A DNA stretch of 64,000 bases from an uncultured Eubacteriales bacterium (GCA_934546985.1 CAKTEE010000007.1:62001-126000), one strand, 5' to 3'. Numbered from the stretch's first letter, positions 43,737-54,210 are shown. The notes: a model not told the origin generated them from the letters alone. Program-made: numbers and translations.

Positions 43737-46511
43737 ATGATTTGGCATTCTTCCAATATATCAGATGTGCTGGACAGTCTTGGCGCAAATGCAGATACCG
43801 GTTTTACCCAGTCTCAGGCAGAACAGAAGCTGTCCGAATTTGGGTTGAATAAACTGGTGGAAAAACCTCCGAAAACATTTTTTCAGCGTTTTTTCAATCA
43901 GCTGAAAGATTTTATGGTTATCATCCTAATCATCGCGGCGGTGATTAGCGTTGGTATTACCATATATAATGGAGAGCACGATTGGGTAGAACCTATTGTA
44001 ATTGTTGCAATTATTTTAATAAATGCATTGCTTGGCGTTGTGCAGGAAACTAAAGCTGAAGCGGCGCTGGAAGCGCTTAAGAACATGTCTGCGCCTAAAT
44101 CCCGCGTCTTGCGCGGCGGAAAAACCATTTTTATCCCGACACAGGAGATTGTCCCTGGAGATATCCTTATGCTGGAAGCAGGCGATTTTATTCCTGCGGA
44201 TGCAAGGCTGATTACATCAGCCAGCCTCCGATGTGATGAATCAGCTCTGACAGGGGAGTCTGTTACTGCGGACAAATATGCTGACGCACAGGTTCGGGAA
44301 ATTTCTGCACTTGGAGACCGTTCGAATATGGTTTATTCCGGTTGCATCGTTGCTTACGGACGTGCCAAAGCCGTTGTTACAGAAACAGGCATGCATACGG
44401 AGATGGGTAAGGTAGCTTCCATGCTCAACAGCGGCGAACAGCCAATTACTCCTTTGCAGGTCAAACTGCAAAAGCTTGGTAAAACTTTAGGAATTCTGGC
44501 GCTTTTTATTTGTGCAGTGATATTTATCATCGGAATGATTACCGGTTTGGGTTTTATGAATATGCTGATTACCGCAGTTTCCCTTGCAGTTGCCGCAATT
44601 CCGGAGGGACTTCCCGCGATTGTTACTATTACACTGGCGCTTGGTGTGCAACGTATGGTGAAACGCAATGCGATTATCCGTAATTTACCTGCAGTGGAAA
44701 CGCTGGGCAGTGCTAATGTGATTTGTTCCGATAAAACAGGTACGCTGACATTAAACCAGATGACAATGATGGAAGCATGGACTGCGAATGAGCCTTTTGA
44801 TGTTGCAAAAGAAAATGTGTCCGAAGTGCCTGAGGAAATATCCAATTTACTGCGTATGGCCGCATTATGCTGTGATGCAAAAATGGAAACTCAAAAAGGA
44901 AAACAGGTGTTGATTGGTGATCCTACGGAAACAGCTTTGATTGCCGCCGCTAGCAGATATGGTTTGGATAAAAAGGAACTGGAAAATTTTTATCCCCGCG
45001 TATCAGAAATCCCATTTGATTCTGACCGTAAATTGATGACTACAGTGCATATTATAGAGGGACGCCCTGTTGCCATCGTGAAAGGTGCACCGGATATCCT
45101 TTTCAGCAAATGTACGGCAGGGGATATCGAACAGGCGAAAAAAATCAATGACCAGTTTGCAAATAAAGCGCTGCGCGTATTGGCAATCGCATATAAGCCC
45201 CTGAATGCGATTCCGACCAATCCTGTTCCGGAAGAATTAGAGAATATGCTGACGTTGGTAGGTATGGTTGGGTTAATTGACCCGCCGCGTGAAGAAGCGA
45301 AGCGTGCAATTCAAAAGTGTAAAACCGCAGGAATCAAAACTGTGATGATTACTGGCGACCATGTTCTGACTGCCTGTGCCATTGCAAAGGAACTGGGTAT
45401 TATGGATCAAGGAGATCGTGCGGTTACAGGTGTGGAGTTATCGCGGATGAGCGATCAAGAGCTTAGCGAGCGTATAGAGCATATCAGCGTATATGCCCGT
45501 GTTTCACCCGAGGATAAAATAAGGATTGTTCAGGCATGGCAAAGAAAGGGCAAGGTGGTTTCCATGACAGGCGATGGCGTAAACGATGCGCCGGCGCTGC
45601 GTGCGGCTGATATTGGCTGCGCCATGGGTATTACGGGAACAGACGTTGCCAAAGGCGCCGCTGCAATGGTGCTGACGGACGATAATTTTGCAACTATCGT
45701 GGGTGCGGTTGAGGAAGGACGCGGTATTTATGATAATATCCGCAAAGCGGTGCGTTTCCTGCTCGGATGTAATCTTGGCGAGTTGCTGTCCGTATTGGTT
45801 TCCATTCTATTGGGTTGGGGAGCACCGTTGATTGCCATACAACTGTTATGGATTAATTTAGTCACAGACAGTCTGCCTGCTCTTGCCCTTGGTATGGAAA
45901 AACCGGAAAAAGATATTATGAACCGTCCGCCGCGTAGACGTGATGAAAGTGTGTTTGCCGGAAAACTTGGTTTGAAAGCATTGCTGGAAGGCGTTATGTT
46001 CGCCGCAATTACCGTAACGGCATACTATTTGGGGCGTTTTGTTTTTACTAATAATGTGGAAATTTATGGGCAGACTATGGCATTTGCAGTTCTGGCATTT
46101 TCTCAGTTGGTTCATGCCAGTAATATCCGTTCTACGCATTCTCTGTTCCGTGCAGGCGTTAACCCATATATGTTGGGTGCGGTAGGTATTTCATCCTTGT
46201 TAATGCTGTTGGTTCTCCTGACTCCGCTTCGTGAAGTGTTTAAATTGGCTCGTCTGAATTCTGCGGAAATCGTCTGGGTTATTGTTTTAGCGTTGATCCC
46301 TTTTGTAATAGAAGAAATAGTTAAACTATTTTTCCATTTAAACAATCATTTTTCTGGGCCAAAATCTCAGCCTGAAACCTTGGATAATAAAAACATTACC
46401 GATGAAAGAGCAGATGATAAAGAAACCGAGGAAACACAGAAAGAGAACTCAGAACAGCCGAAGGATGAGTTGCCGATGCCCGAAGAACCTGTACAGATGC
46501 CGGAGGCATAA
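43737..46511 (+). CDS. Calcium-transporting P-type ATPase (type II)
   Basis: 924 residues. Membrane pump that exports Ca2+ with ATP. The phosphorylated Asp is D332 in SDKTGTLT; the TGES loop, the hinge motif TGDGVND and the helix-4 Ca2+ motif AIPEGLPA are intact; the N-terminal cation-ATPase domain and the six-helix C-terminal domain are complete. A 60-residue acidic tail (Glu/Lys/Asn-rich) follows the last helix, unusual for the family. The ATG at 43737 has AGGTGA five bases upstream; a GTG at 43728 is less well placed. A tail fragment of a similar pump lies at 60.4 kb. Confidence 0.94.
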   Translation: MIWHSSNISDVLDSLGANADTGFTQSQAEQKLSEFGLNKLVEKPPKTFFQRFFNQLKDFMVIILIIAAVISVGITIYNGEHDWVEPIVIVAIILINALLGVVQETKAEAALEALKNMSAPKSRVLRGGKTIFIPTQEIVPGDILMLEAGDFIPADARLITSASLRCDESALTGESVTADKYADAQVREISALGDRSNMVYSGCIVAYGRAKAVVTETGMHTEMGKVASMLNSGEQPITPLQVKLQKLGKTLGILALFICAVIFIIGMITGLGFMNMLITAVSLAVAAIPEGLPAIVTITLALGVQRMVKRNAIIRNLPAVETLGSANVICSDKTGTLTLNQMTMMEAWTANEPFDVAKENVSEVPEEISNLLRMAALCCDAKMETQKGKQVLIGDPTETALIAAASRYGLDKKELENFYPRVSEIPFDSDRKLMTTVHIIEGRPVAIVKGAPDILFSKCTAGDIEQAKKINDQFANKALRVLAIAYKPLNAIPTNPVPEELENMLTLVGMVGLIDPPREEAKRAIQKCKTAGIKTVMITGDHVLTACAIAKELGIMDQGDRAVTGVELSRMSDQELSERIEHISVYARVSPEDKIRIVQAWQRKGKVVSMTGDGVNDAPALRAADIGCAMGITGTDVAKGAAAMVLTDDNFATIVGAVEEGRGIYDNIRKAVRFLLGCNLGELLSVLVSILLGWGAPLIAIQLLWINLVTDSLPALALGMEKPEKDIMNRPPRRRDESVFAGKLGLKALLEGVMFAAITVTAYYLGRFVFTNNVEIYGQTMAFAVLAFSQLVHASNIRSTHSLFRAGVNPYMLGAVGISSLLMLLVLLTPLREVFKLARLNSAEIVWVIVLALIPFVIEEIVKLFFHLNNHFSGPKSQPETLDNKNITDERADDKETEETQKENSEQPKDELPMPEEPVQMPEA

Positions 46512-46547
46512 TTAAGCAAATAATGTGACGTAATTGGAGTGACAGAT

Positions 46548-48074
46548 ATGTTCGCAAAAATTGTCAGCCTTGGACTGTTTGGTATGGATGCGTTTACAGT
46601 TGAAGTGGAAGCAGATATTTCTCAGGGGTTGCCTAAGTTTGATATAGTAGGCTTGCCGGATACCGCAGTCAGCGAATCGAGGGACAGGGTGCGTGCGGCG
46701 ATTAAAAACAGCGGGCTGGATTTTCCCGTGAGCCGTATTACCATTAACCTTGCTCCTGCAGATATTCGAAAAGAAGGTCCGGTCTATGACCTTCCAATAT
46801 TGCTGGCATTGTTGAAAGCAACACGTCAGTTGGATACGGATTTGGATGGTATGGCGTTTCTGGGGGAACTTTCTCTGAGTGGTGCAGTGCGCAGGGTGAC
46901 CGGCGTTTTGCCGATGGTTATCAAAGCATATGAAATGGGAATGAAAAGTGTTTTTATTCCTGTGGAAAACGCAGCGGAAGGTGCAATAGTAAAAGGGATT
47001 GATGTTTATCCAGTTGAAAATATTGCGCAATTGTTACGGCATTTAACCGGACAGGAGTGTATTGTTCCGGTGGAATCGGCGGATTTTTCCATACAGGCTC
47101 AACGAAATATGTTGGATTTTTCCAGTGTCAAAGGGCAGTATGAAGCGAAACGCGCACTGGAAATTGCCGCTGCCGGAGGTCATAACATACTGTTAATCGG
47201 GCCGCCGGGTTCAGGTAAAAGCATGCTGGCAAAACGTTTGCCGTCTATTCTGCCGGAAATGACGTTAAAAGAATCATTGGCAACAACAAAACTTCACTCT
47301 ATTGCCGGTATTCTGCCAGGCGGTGTACCGTTGATTACTTCCCGGCCTTTCCGCACCCCTCATCATACAGTTTCTCCTGCGGGTCTATCCGGCGGCGGGA
47401 CAGTGCCGCATCCTGGTGAACTTTCCCTTGCGCATAACGGCGTTTTGTTTTTGGATGAACTGCCGGAATTTGAACGCAGTGCAATGGAGGTTCTCCGTCA
47501 GCCTTTGGAGGATGGACAGGTAACAATTTCCCGTGTTGCAGGACGGTTGACCTATCCTTGTTCAGTAATGTTGGTGTGTGCTATGAACCCTTGCCCATGT
47601 GGGTTTTATGGCCACCCTTCAAGGGAATGCAGCTGCCCGAAAGGGGCAGTGCAAAGGTATTTATCACGTGTTTCCGGCCCTCTGTTAGACCGGTTAGATT
47701 TACACGTGGAAGTGCCTCCTGTTGATTTTACGGAGCTTTCTTCCAGTGAGCAGACGGAAAGTTCTGCAAGTATTAAATTGAGGGTGGATGCGGCGAGAAA
47801 AATCCAGCAGGAACGATTTGAAAATACGGATGTAACCTGTAATGCAAGGATGTCTCCGGGAATGACGCGGGAATTTGCACGGGTAACAGACGCGGGAATG
47901 AAATTGCTTAAAAATGCGTTTGAAAAAATGGGACTTTCCGCCCGAGCTTACGATAAGGTTTTGCGTGTTGCACGTACAATTGCGGATTTAGATGCGAATG
48001 AAACAGTAGATGCGGTACATATTGCAGAGGCGGTTCAATACCGTTCGCTGGACAGAAAATACTGGCAGAATTAG
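46548..48074 (+). CDS. YifB/ComM family AAA+ ATPase
   Basis: 508 residues. Mg-chelatase-like helicase of the YifB/ComM group, involved in branch migration of integrated DNA during transformation. N-terminal ChlI-type domain with VGLPDTAVSESRDRVRAA, Walker A GPPGSGKS (218-225), Walker B LFLDELPEF, and the C-terminal domain with SARAYDKVLRVARTIADLD. Four conserved Cys occur in the region PCPCGFYGHPSRECSCPKG, a likely zinc site. GGAG eight bases before the ATG. It follows the Ca2+-ATPase by 36 bases. Confidence 0.94.
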   Translation: MFAKIVSLGLFGMDAFTVEVEADISQGLPKFDIVGLPDTAVSESRDRVRAAIKNSGLDFPVSRITINLAPADIRKEGPVYDLPILLALLKATRQLDTDLDGMAFLGELSLSGAVRRVTGVLPMVIKAYEMGMKSVFIPVENAAEGAIVKGIDVYPVENIAQLLRHLTGQECIVPVESADFSIQAQRNMLDFSSVKGQYEAKRALEIAAAGGHNILLIGPPGSGKSMLAKRLPSILPEMTLKESLATTKLHSIAGILPGGVPLITSRPFRTPHHTVSPAGLSGGGTVPHPGELSLAHNGVLFLDELPEFERSAMEVLRQPLEDGQVTISRVAGRLTYPCSVMLVCAMNPCPCGFYGHPSRECSCPKGAVQRYLSRVSGPLLDRLDLHVEVPPVDFTELSSSEQTESSASIKLRVDAARKIQQERFENTDVTCNARMSPGMTREFARVTDAGMKLLKNAFEKMGLSARAYDKVLRVARTIADLDANETVDAVHIAEAVQYRSLDRKYWQN

Positions 48075-48098
48075 AATCAATGAAAGTGTGGTTTTACA

Positions 48099-48914
48099 AT
48101 GGTTTCTGTTTTATCAATTACAGGTATGTTTTTTGCTTTGCTGGTATCGGTTCTTTTACCAATTGCACTTTTGCTATTTGTAAAAAAGAAAATGAGCGCA
48201 AGGCTGTTTCCTGCCGCGGTTGGGGCAGCGGTATTTGTTATAGCTGCTTTAATTTTAGAACGTATTGTACATACAGTAATTTTTACAGCGTTTCCTGTTG
48301 TATTAAAAAATAATACGTTATATATTATTTATGGATGCCTTGCTGCCGGCATATTTGAAGAAACCGGAAGACTATGTGGCTTTTATTTTTTAAAGAAACG
48401 TGGAAAAAGTGGAATCAACCACGTATCTTCTGCTTTGGTATACGGTGCAGGTCATGGCGGAATAGAAGCAGTTTTGCTGGTTGGTTTTGTGTGCATTTCA
48501 AATTTAATATTATCATTTAGTTTAAATGCCGGTGGAATAGATGCGGTAACCAGCGGATTAACAGGCAATGTACTTGAAACAGCGAAGCAGCAGTTGTCTG
48601 TATTGACTGATACGCCGTCAGCAATGTTTTTTATGGCAGGTTTTGAACGTATTTTTGCTTTTGCGCTTCAAATTTCGCTGTCAGTTCTTGTTTGGATGAT
48701 AACGGAAAAATATATTTCCAAATTTTGGTTAATTGGTGCAATCATTTTGCATGCGGCGGCCAATCTTCCCGCAGCATTTTATCAAACGGGGATTCTAAAA
48801 AACGAGTATCTCATGGAAGTTTTTATTTTTCTTGGTGCTTTCTTTGTCAGTCTGATTGTAACTAGCCTATATCGTTCCGCTGTGTCGAAAGCTGTTATAA
48901 AAGATAATGGCTGA
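48099..48914 (+). CDS. YhfC-family intramembrane glutamic protease
   Basis: 271 residues, about seven transmembrane helices. Catalytic motifs of the YhfC (DUF2324) group of the CPBP-type fold: EETGR (Glu-Glu pair in FEETGRLCGFYF) and the GAGHGGIEA motif. Function and substrate unknown. It follows yifB by 25 bases and may be read with it. Ends at a bidirectional terminator. Confidence 0.87.
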   Translation: MVSVLSITGMFFALLVSVLLPIALLLFVKKKMSARLFPAAVGAAVFVIAALILERIVHTVIFTAFPVVLKNNTLYIIYGCLAAGIFEETGRLCGFYFLKKRGKSGINHVSSALVYGAGHGGIEAVLLVGFVCISNLILSFSLNAGGIDAVTSGLTGNVLETAKQQLSVLTDTPSAMFFMAGFERIFAFALQISLSVLVWMITEKYISKFWLIGAIILHAAANLPAAFYQTGILKNEYLMEVFIFLGAFFVSLIVTSLYRSAVSKAVIKDNG

Positions 48915-48950
48915 AAATAGGATTTTATATATTATCATTATTTGTAAAAA

Positions 48951-48987
48951 AGAAGGTAAGAATCTATGATTCTTACCTTCTTTTTTT
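48951..48987. terminator. Bidirectional terminator after the YhfC-family gene
   Basis: AGAAGGTAAGAAT and ATTCTTACCTTCT form a perfect 13-bp stem with a 5-nt loop and T tracts on both strands. It also serves the TM2 gene. Confidence 0.9.
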
Positions 48988-48994
48988 GTGGATT

Positions 48995-49195
48995 TTAGTT
49001 ATTGCCCCAAACGTTGCCGTTTTTATCTTTGAATTGTCCTAAGCATACCATGATAAAATCAACAAGCCAGCCTATGCCGAAAAATCCGCCGGTTAATAGC
49101 CAAAGAACACCTGTACCAATTTTTTGTGTTAGAAATCGATGAATTCCTAAGCCTCCTAAAAAGAATGTAATCAAAATTGCGCCAGCCTTACTCAT
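48995..49195 (-). CDS. TM2-domain protein
   Basis: 66 residues, the minimal TM2 form. Two helices with the conserved FLGGLGIHRF turn and GIGWLVDFIMV in the second. Common small membrane protein of unknown function. ATG with GAAAGGAGAA upstream. Upstream of it (49196-49311) lies only AT-rich sequence. Confidence 0.93.
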   Translation of the reverse strand: MSKAGAILITFFLGGLGIHRFLTQKIGTGVLWLLTGGFFGIGWLVDFIMVCLGQFKDKNGNVWGNN

Positions 49196-49311
49196 GCTTT
49201 TTCTCCTTTCGTAATTTTACGCAAAACCAGAAGTTTACTTTTTAATTATACTATATATTTTAAATATAATCAATATTTTTTATATAATATGCATATAAAT
49301 CATATTAATTA

Positions 49312-49345
49312 CCCGACAAACAGCTTTTCAAAGTTGTTTGTCGGG
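49312..49345 (-). terminator. Hairpin downstream of ymdB
   Basis: CCCGACAAACAGC and GTTGTTTGTCGGG form a 13-bp stem with one mismatch, without a strong T tract. Confidence 0.55.
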
Positions 49346-49365
49346 CATGCAATTTTATCAGATTT

Positions 49366-50133
49366 TTATTTTTGGATACGCTCTATTGAGACAGTCTTGC
49401 CTGTAGCGTCATCTACGGTAAATAAACAGGCATTAAGAAAAGCAGGTCCTTCCGCATTTTCAAACCGTACAGGCATATGGGTGTGCATCCGTTCAATTGC
49501 AAGTTCGGGTTTCACACCTAAAACGGAATACCAGGGACCAGTCATACCAAGATCGGAAATATAACCCGTACCATTTGGTAGAATTTGTTCATCCGCAGTT
49601 TGTACATGGGTATGGGTTCCGAATACTACGGAAATTTTTCCGTCTAAATAATATCCCATTGCTTTTTTTTCTCCCGTTGCTTCGGCATGAAAATCAAGAA
49701 TTTTAATTTTACAATCCTGTATTTCATCCATCAAACGGTCGGCGCAGTCGAATGGATTGTCCAAAGGGTCCATATAAACAGTACCCATCAAGTTTATTAC
49801 AGCAACCTGACAGCGACCATAATCAAGCTTTAAAAAGCCTTTGCCCGGGGCATTACTTAAAAAATTTGCGGGGCGGATGATACTGGGGCATTCGTCCAGA
49901 TAACTGTAAATTTCACGGCGGCGGAAAACATGGTTGCCTGTGGTGATAACATGCGCGCCACTTGCCAGCAAATGTTCCGCAGAGTTTGGAAGTATGCCGT
50001 TGCCGACAGCAGAGTTTTCTCCATTGACAATTACCAAATCAACAGCTTTTTCCTTTTTTAAATCCGGCAATATTTTTCGCAGATAATTACAGCCTACATC
50101 TCCCACTACATCGCCAACAGCTAAAATGTTCAT
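49366..50133 (-). CDS. ymdB: YmdB-family metallophosphoesterase
   Basis: 255 residues of the TIGR00282/YmdB group, phosphodiesterases acting on cyclic nucleotides in Bacillus and influencing development. Metal motifs: GDVVGDVG at the start, NGEN (residue about 37-40), TTGNHVF, and HTHVQTAD. The family-specific C-terminal SDLGMTGP motif is present. Start at the second of two consecutive ATG codons, GGAGTG five bases upstream. In Bacillus it precedes spoVS; here the two are about 41 kb apart. Confidence 0.94.
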   Translation of the reverse strand: MNILAVGDVVGDVGCNYLRKILPDLKKEKAVDLVIVNGENSAVGNGILPNSAEHLLASGAHVITTGNHVFRRREIYSYLDECPSIIRPANFLSNAPGKGFLKLDYGRCQVAVINLMGTVYMDPLDNPFDCADRLMDEIQDCKIKILDFHAEATGEKKAMGYYLDGKISVVFGTHTHVQTADEQILPNGTGYISDLGMTGPWYSVLGVKPELAIERMHTHMPVRFENAEGPAFLNACLFTVDDATGKTVSIERIQK

Positions 50134-50146
50134 CATATCACTCCAT

Positions 50147-50186
50147 TAAAAAACGTCCGCCCAAATATTTTGTCGGCCGGACGTTT
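50147..50186 (-). terminator. Terminator of folC
   Basis: AAACGTCCG and CGGACGTTT form a 9-bp stem; on the minus strand it is followed by six T. It starts three bases past the folC stop. Confidence 0.85.
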
Positions 50187-50189
50187 CTA

Positions 50190-51491
50190 TTATTTTACTG
50201 AAAAACGTTTTTTAATCTTTTGCAGTGTCATTTCTCGCATATCTCCCGCCAGATAAAGGGAGCCGCAGATAAGCAATACATCATCTTCGTTTAGATGCTC
50301 CAGTGCACAACTAAGCGCTTTTTTCAAGCTTTGTACTGCAATAACATCACTGCACCATTTGCTGACCACCTGCGAAAGGTTCTCCGCTGGCAATGCACGC
50401 GGATTAGAAGGAGTAACGGTAATTATACTGCTGCACAGGGGAGCGATGAGTGAAGCCGCGGTACAATAATCTTTATCCGCCATCATACCGAAAATAGCGG
50501 TTATTTTTTTATCCGGCAGATAATCTTTAATACTTTGCGCAAGCACTGCAGAGCCGTCTGCATTATGTGCACCGTCCAATAGTACAATCGGCTGATGACA
50601 TAAGATTTCCATCCGTGCCGGTATGGAAGCACTGGCAATGCCAGCAATGATATGTTCATCACGTATAGGTATGCCAAGCCTGCACAAAGCTTTTGCGGTC
50701 TCAATTACTGTTACGGCGTTGGCAATTTGATGTTTACCGGCAAAGGGAATATGTATATTCATACCGCCATAGCATATAGAGGTGCCAAAAATATCTGCAT
50801 GATTGATTTCGGCGGCATTCATATTGCCCATAAGCAATGTGTTTTCTTCCTCTGCGGCACGCCGCATGATGACGCACAACGCGTCATCCGGTTGGTTGGG
50901 ATAAGTAACAGTAACGCCTCCGTGTTTTATAATTCCACATTTTTCAAATGCAATTTGCTCAATTGTATTGCCGAGAACAGCTGTATGGTCTAAAGAAATA
51001 GAACAAATAACGCTGGCAAGCGGTGTGTTGATGATATTTGTTGCATCGAAACGCCCGCCCAGCCCGACTTCTAAAACCACAGCATCGCACTTTTTTTCTG
51101 CAAACCAATGCAGTGCAACGGCAGTAACCACTTCAAATTCTGTAACAATCAGGTTTTCTTCTGCCATTTGCTCTGCAATTTCCATAACACGGTTGACTTC
51201 CTGTTCCAGTTCGTCACGCGGTATCATTTTACCGTTAATTTGCATACGTTCACGAAAATCAACAACATAAGGCGAGGTAAATAAACCTGTTTTGCAGCCT
51301 GCCTGCCGCAGAATGCAGGAGAGCATGGTACAGACAGAGCCTTTGCCGTTTGTACCGGCCACGTGAACAAAGCGAAGATGATCCTGAGGATTTCCTAAAC
51401 GGAACAATAGTTCCTGGATACGTTCTAATCCTGGCTTCATTCCGAATTTCAAAAGAGAATTTACACGGTCTAAAGTTTCCTTATAGGACAT
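50190..51491 (-). CDS. folC: Folylpolyglutamate synthase / dihydrofolate synthase
   Basis: 433 residues. Adds glutamate residues to folates, using ATP. Walker-type loop AGTNGKGSVCTML near residues 45-57, VVLEVGLGGRFDATN near 150, and LLDGAHNADGS near 305 are family marks. The start at 51491 (MSYKETLDRV) has GGGAGG nine bases upstream; a longer frame would run into the valS end. Located directly downstream of valS, the common Firmicutes order. Confidence 0.95.
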   Translation of the reverse strand: MSYKETLDRVNSLLKFGMKPGLERIQELLFRLGNPQDHLRFVHVAGTNGKGSVCTMLSCILRQAGCKTGLFTSPYVVDFRERMQINGKMIPRDELEQEVNRVMEIAEQMAEENLIVTEFEVVTAVALHWFAEKKCDAVVLEVGLGGRFDATNIINTPLASVICSISLDHTAVLGNTIEQIAFEKCGIIKHGGVTVTYPNQPDDALCVIMRRAAEEENTLLMGNMNAAEINHADIFGTSICYGGMNIHIPFAGKHQIANAVTVIETAKALCRLGIPIRDEHIIAGIASASIPARMEILCHQPIVLLDGAHNADGSAVLAQSIKDYLPDKKITAIFGMMADKDYCTAASLIAPLCSSIITVTPSNPRALPAENLSQVVSKWCSDVIAVQSLKKALSCALEHLNEDDVLLICGSLYLAGDMREMTLQKIKKRFSVK

Positions 51492-51525
51492 GATTAGCAG
51501 CCTCCCTGTGGAATAAACAGCAATG

Positions 51526-54150
51526 TTACTGGGGGATTTTTGCAATGCTTTCTTGAATCATGCTGATTTTTTCCGACAGTTTTGCTGCATTTTCCTTTTG
51601 TGTTTCAACTACAGCAGCCGGTGCTTTTGCAAGGAAGCCTTCATTGGAGAGTTTTTTATTAATAAAATCTAAATCTTTTTGTGTTTTAGCAAGCTCTTTT
51701 TCCAAGCGCTGTTTTTCTGCTTTATAATCCACAAGTTCACCCATGGGGATAAAAATTTTAGCATCTTCAGTAATGATGCTCACTGCGTCTTTCAATTCAA
51801 ATTCCGAACCGATTTCTACTTCGGAGGCATACGCAAGACGTTTTATAAATTCAATGCCAGCGGTAAATGTATTGCCGTAAGGTGTTGCAATAGAAACCTT
51901 CGCTTTTTTGGAAGGCGGAACATTCATTTCTGCACGGCGGTTACGGATACCGCGGATAGCGTTCATGATTCGCTCCATTTCCTTTTCCTCTTGTGCAAAG
52001 CACAGAGCGTCTTGATAAACAGGCCAAGCGGAAGTCATAATGGTTTCGCCTTCGTGAGGGAGGGTTTGCCAGATTTCTTCTGTGATAAAAGGCATAAAAG
52101 GATGCAAAAGCTTTAAAGTGTTGGACATTACATAAATAATGACCTTGCGGACATTATCTGCAGTTTCCCCCTGTGCCTGCAAACGGATTTTGGCGATTTC
52201 AATATACCAGTCGCAGAGAATATCCCAAATAAAATCATAGAGTTTTTGAATGGCAATGCCAAGCTCAAATTTTTCAAGGTTTTCCGTTACTTCCTTGGTA
52301 AGGGTGTTAAACTTGCTGAGAATCCATTTGTCTTCAAGGCAAAGGTGTTCCGGCAGACATGGTGCGGATTCTTCTCCTGTCAAATTCATTAAAATAAAGC
52401 GGGATGCATTCCAGAGTTTGTTTGCGAAATTACGGCTTGCCTCTACACGTTCATTTGAATAACGCATATCATTGCCTGGGCTGTTGCCAGTGGCAAGAGT
52501 AAAGCGCAGTGCATCTGCACCGTATTGGTCAATAACCTCGAGCGGGTCAATGCCGTTGCCAAGGGATTTGGACATTTTTCTCCCTTGTGCGTCACGTACA
52601 AGGCCATGGATAAACACAGTGTGGAACGGCGGTTCTTTCATATGTTCAACACCGGAGAAAATCATGCGCGCAACCCAGAAGAAAATAATATCGTAGCCTG
52701 TAACAAGCGTATCTGTCGGGTAATAGTGCCGGAGTTCTTTTGTGTTTTCCGGCCAACCAAGGGTTGAGAACGGCCAGAGGGCTGAGGAAAACCATGTATC
52801 CAAAGTGTCAGGGTCTTGATGAAGATGAGTACTCCCGCATTTAGGGCACACGGCAGGGATTTCGCGTGTAACAATAACCTCTCCGCAATCGTCACAATAC
52901 CATGCAGGGATGCGATGACCCCACCAGAGCTGACGGGAAATACACCAGTCTTTAATATTTTCCATCCAATGATAATAAATTTTATCAAAACGTTCCGGGA
53001 TAAATTTTACTTTTCCATTGCGAACCACTTCAATCGCCGGTTCTGCCAGCGGTTTCATTTTTACAAACCACTGTTTTGATACACGCGGTTCTACCACAGT
53101 ATGGCAGCGGTAGCAAGAGCCGACGTTGTGCTTCAGCGGTTCAATTTTAATCATCCAGCCGCCGTCCTGCAAATCTTTAATTATTTGCTTGCGGCATTCG
53201 TAGCGATCCATACCTTCATAGGCTGTTCCGGCATTTTCGTTCATTTTACCATCATCAGTCATAACGTTAATGACAGGCAGATTATGCCTTAACCCGACTT
53301 CAAAGTCATTCGGGTCATGAGCAGGTGTGATTTTAACAACACCCGTTCCAAAATCCATTTCAACGTAATCGTCTGCAATAATAGGGATTTCACGGTTCAC
53401 GAACGGTACAGTAACTGTTTTTCCAATGAAGCTTGTATAACGTTCATCGTTAGGGTTAACAGCAACTGCGGTATCGCCCAGCATAGTTTCCGGCCGGGTA
53501 GTGGCAAAGTTAATGTAGCCGCTGCCATCTGTCAGGGCATAGCGCATATGGTAGAAAAAAGCGTCCTTTTCTTCATATTCAACTTCAGCATCAGAAATAG
53601 AAGTCAGGCAATGAGGGCACCAGTTGATAATGCGTTCCCCTTGATAAATCAAGCCCTTTTCATACAAACGGACAAAAACCTCGCGTACTGCTTTGGTACA
53701 GCCTTCATCCATAGTGAACCGTTCCCGTTCCCAATCGCAGGAGGAGCCAACTTTTTTCAGTTGGTCGGTAATACGTTTCCCATATTGTTCTTTCCAAGCC
53801 CATGCGCGCTCTAAAAATTTATCACGTCCCAAGTCATCCTTTGTAATTCCTTCTTTTGCCATTGCTTCAACAATTTTGGCTTCAGTGGCAATGGAGGCGT
53901 GGTCGGTGCCGGGAACCCAAAGTGTATCATAACCTTGCATCCTGCGCCAGCGTATTAAAATATCCTGTAAAGTGTTGTCAAGGGCATGTCCCATATGCAA
54001 ATGACCGGTGATGTTTGGCGGCGGCATTACAATGGTATAAGATTTTTTATTTTCATCCAGCTCGGCATGAAAATAGTGTCCATCCAGCCAGAATTGATAG
54101 GTGCGTTCTTCAACCTCTTTTGGATCGTAGGTTTTGGGGAGTTGTTTCAT
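51526..54150 (-). CDS. valS: Valyl-tRNA synthetase
   Basis: Class I aminoacyl-tRNA synthetase, 874 residues, usual for the family. HIGH signature GHLHMGHA near residues 51-58, KMSKS signature GRKMSKSLGNG near residue 530, the editing domain (about 190-340) and the C-terminal coiled-coil tRNA-binding arm (about 810-874). Transcribed with folC. The leader is short and no T-box is visible, unlike many Firmicutes valS genes. Confidence 0.97.
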   Translation of the reverse strand: MKQLPKTYDPKEVEERTYQFWLDGHYFHAELDENKKSYTIVMPPPNITGHLHMGHALDNTLQDILIRWRRMQGYDTLWVPGTDHASIATEAKIVEAMAKEGITKDDLGRDKFLERAWAWKEQYGKRITDQLKKVGSSCDWERERFTMDEGCTKAVREVFVRLYEKGLIYQGERIINWCPHCLTSISDAEVEYEEKDAFFYHMRYALTDGSGYINFATTRPETMLGDTAVAVNPNDERYTSFIGKTVTVPFVNREIPIIADDYVEMDFGTGVVKITPAHDPNDFEVGLRHNLPVINVMTDDGKMNENAGTAYEGMDRYECRKQIIKDLQDGGWMIKIEPLKHNVGSCYRCHTVVEPRVSKQWFVKMKPLAEPAIEVVRNGKVKFIPERFDKIYYHWMENIKDWCISRQLWWGHRIPAWYCDDCGEVIVTREIPAVCPKCGSTHLHQDPDTLDTWFSSALWPFSTLGWPENTKELRHYYPTDTLVTGYDIIFFWVARMIFSGVEHMKEPPFHTVFIHGLVRDAQGRKMSKSLGNGIDPLEVIDQYGADALRFTLATGNSPGNDMRYSNERVEASRNFANKLWNASRFILMNLTGEESAPCLPEHLCLEDKWILSKFNTLTKEVTENLEKFELGIAIQKLYDFIWDILCDWYIEIAKIRLQAQGETADNVRKVIIYVMSNTLKLLHPFMPFITEEIWQTLPHEGETIMTSAWPVYQDALCFAQEEKEMERIMNAIRGIRNRRAEMNVPPSKKAKVSIATPYGNTFTAGIEFIKRLAYASEVEIGSEFELKDAVSIITEDAKIFIPMGELVDYKAEKQRLEKELAKTQKDLDFINKKLSNEGFLAKAPAAVVETQKENAAKLSEKISMIQESIAKIPQ

Positions 54151-54210
54151 CAGGCATTTCCTCCTACTATTTTACTGTTTTAAACAGAAATATTTCATTT
54201 TAACTTATTT

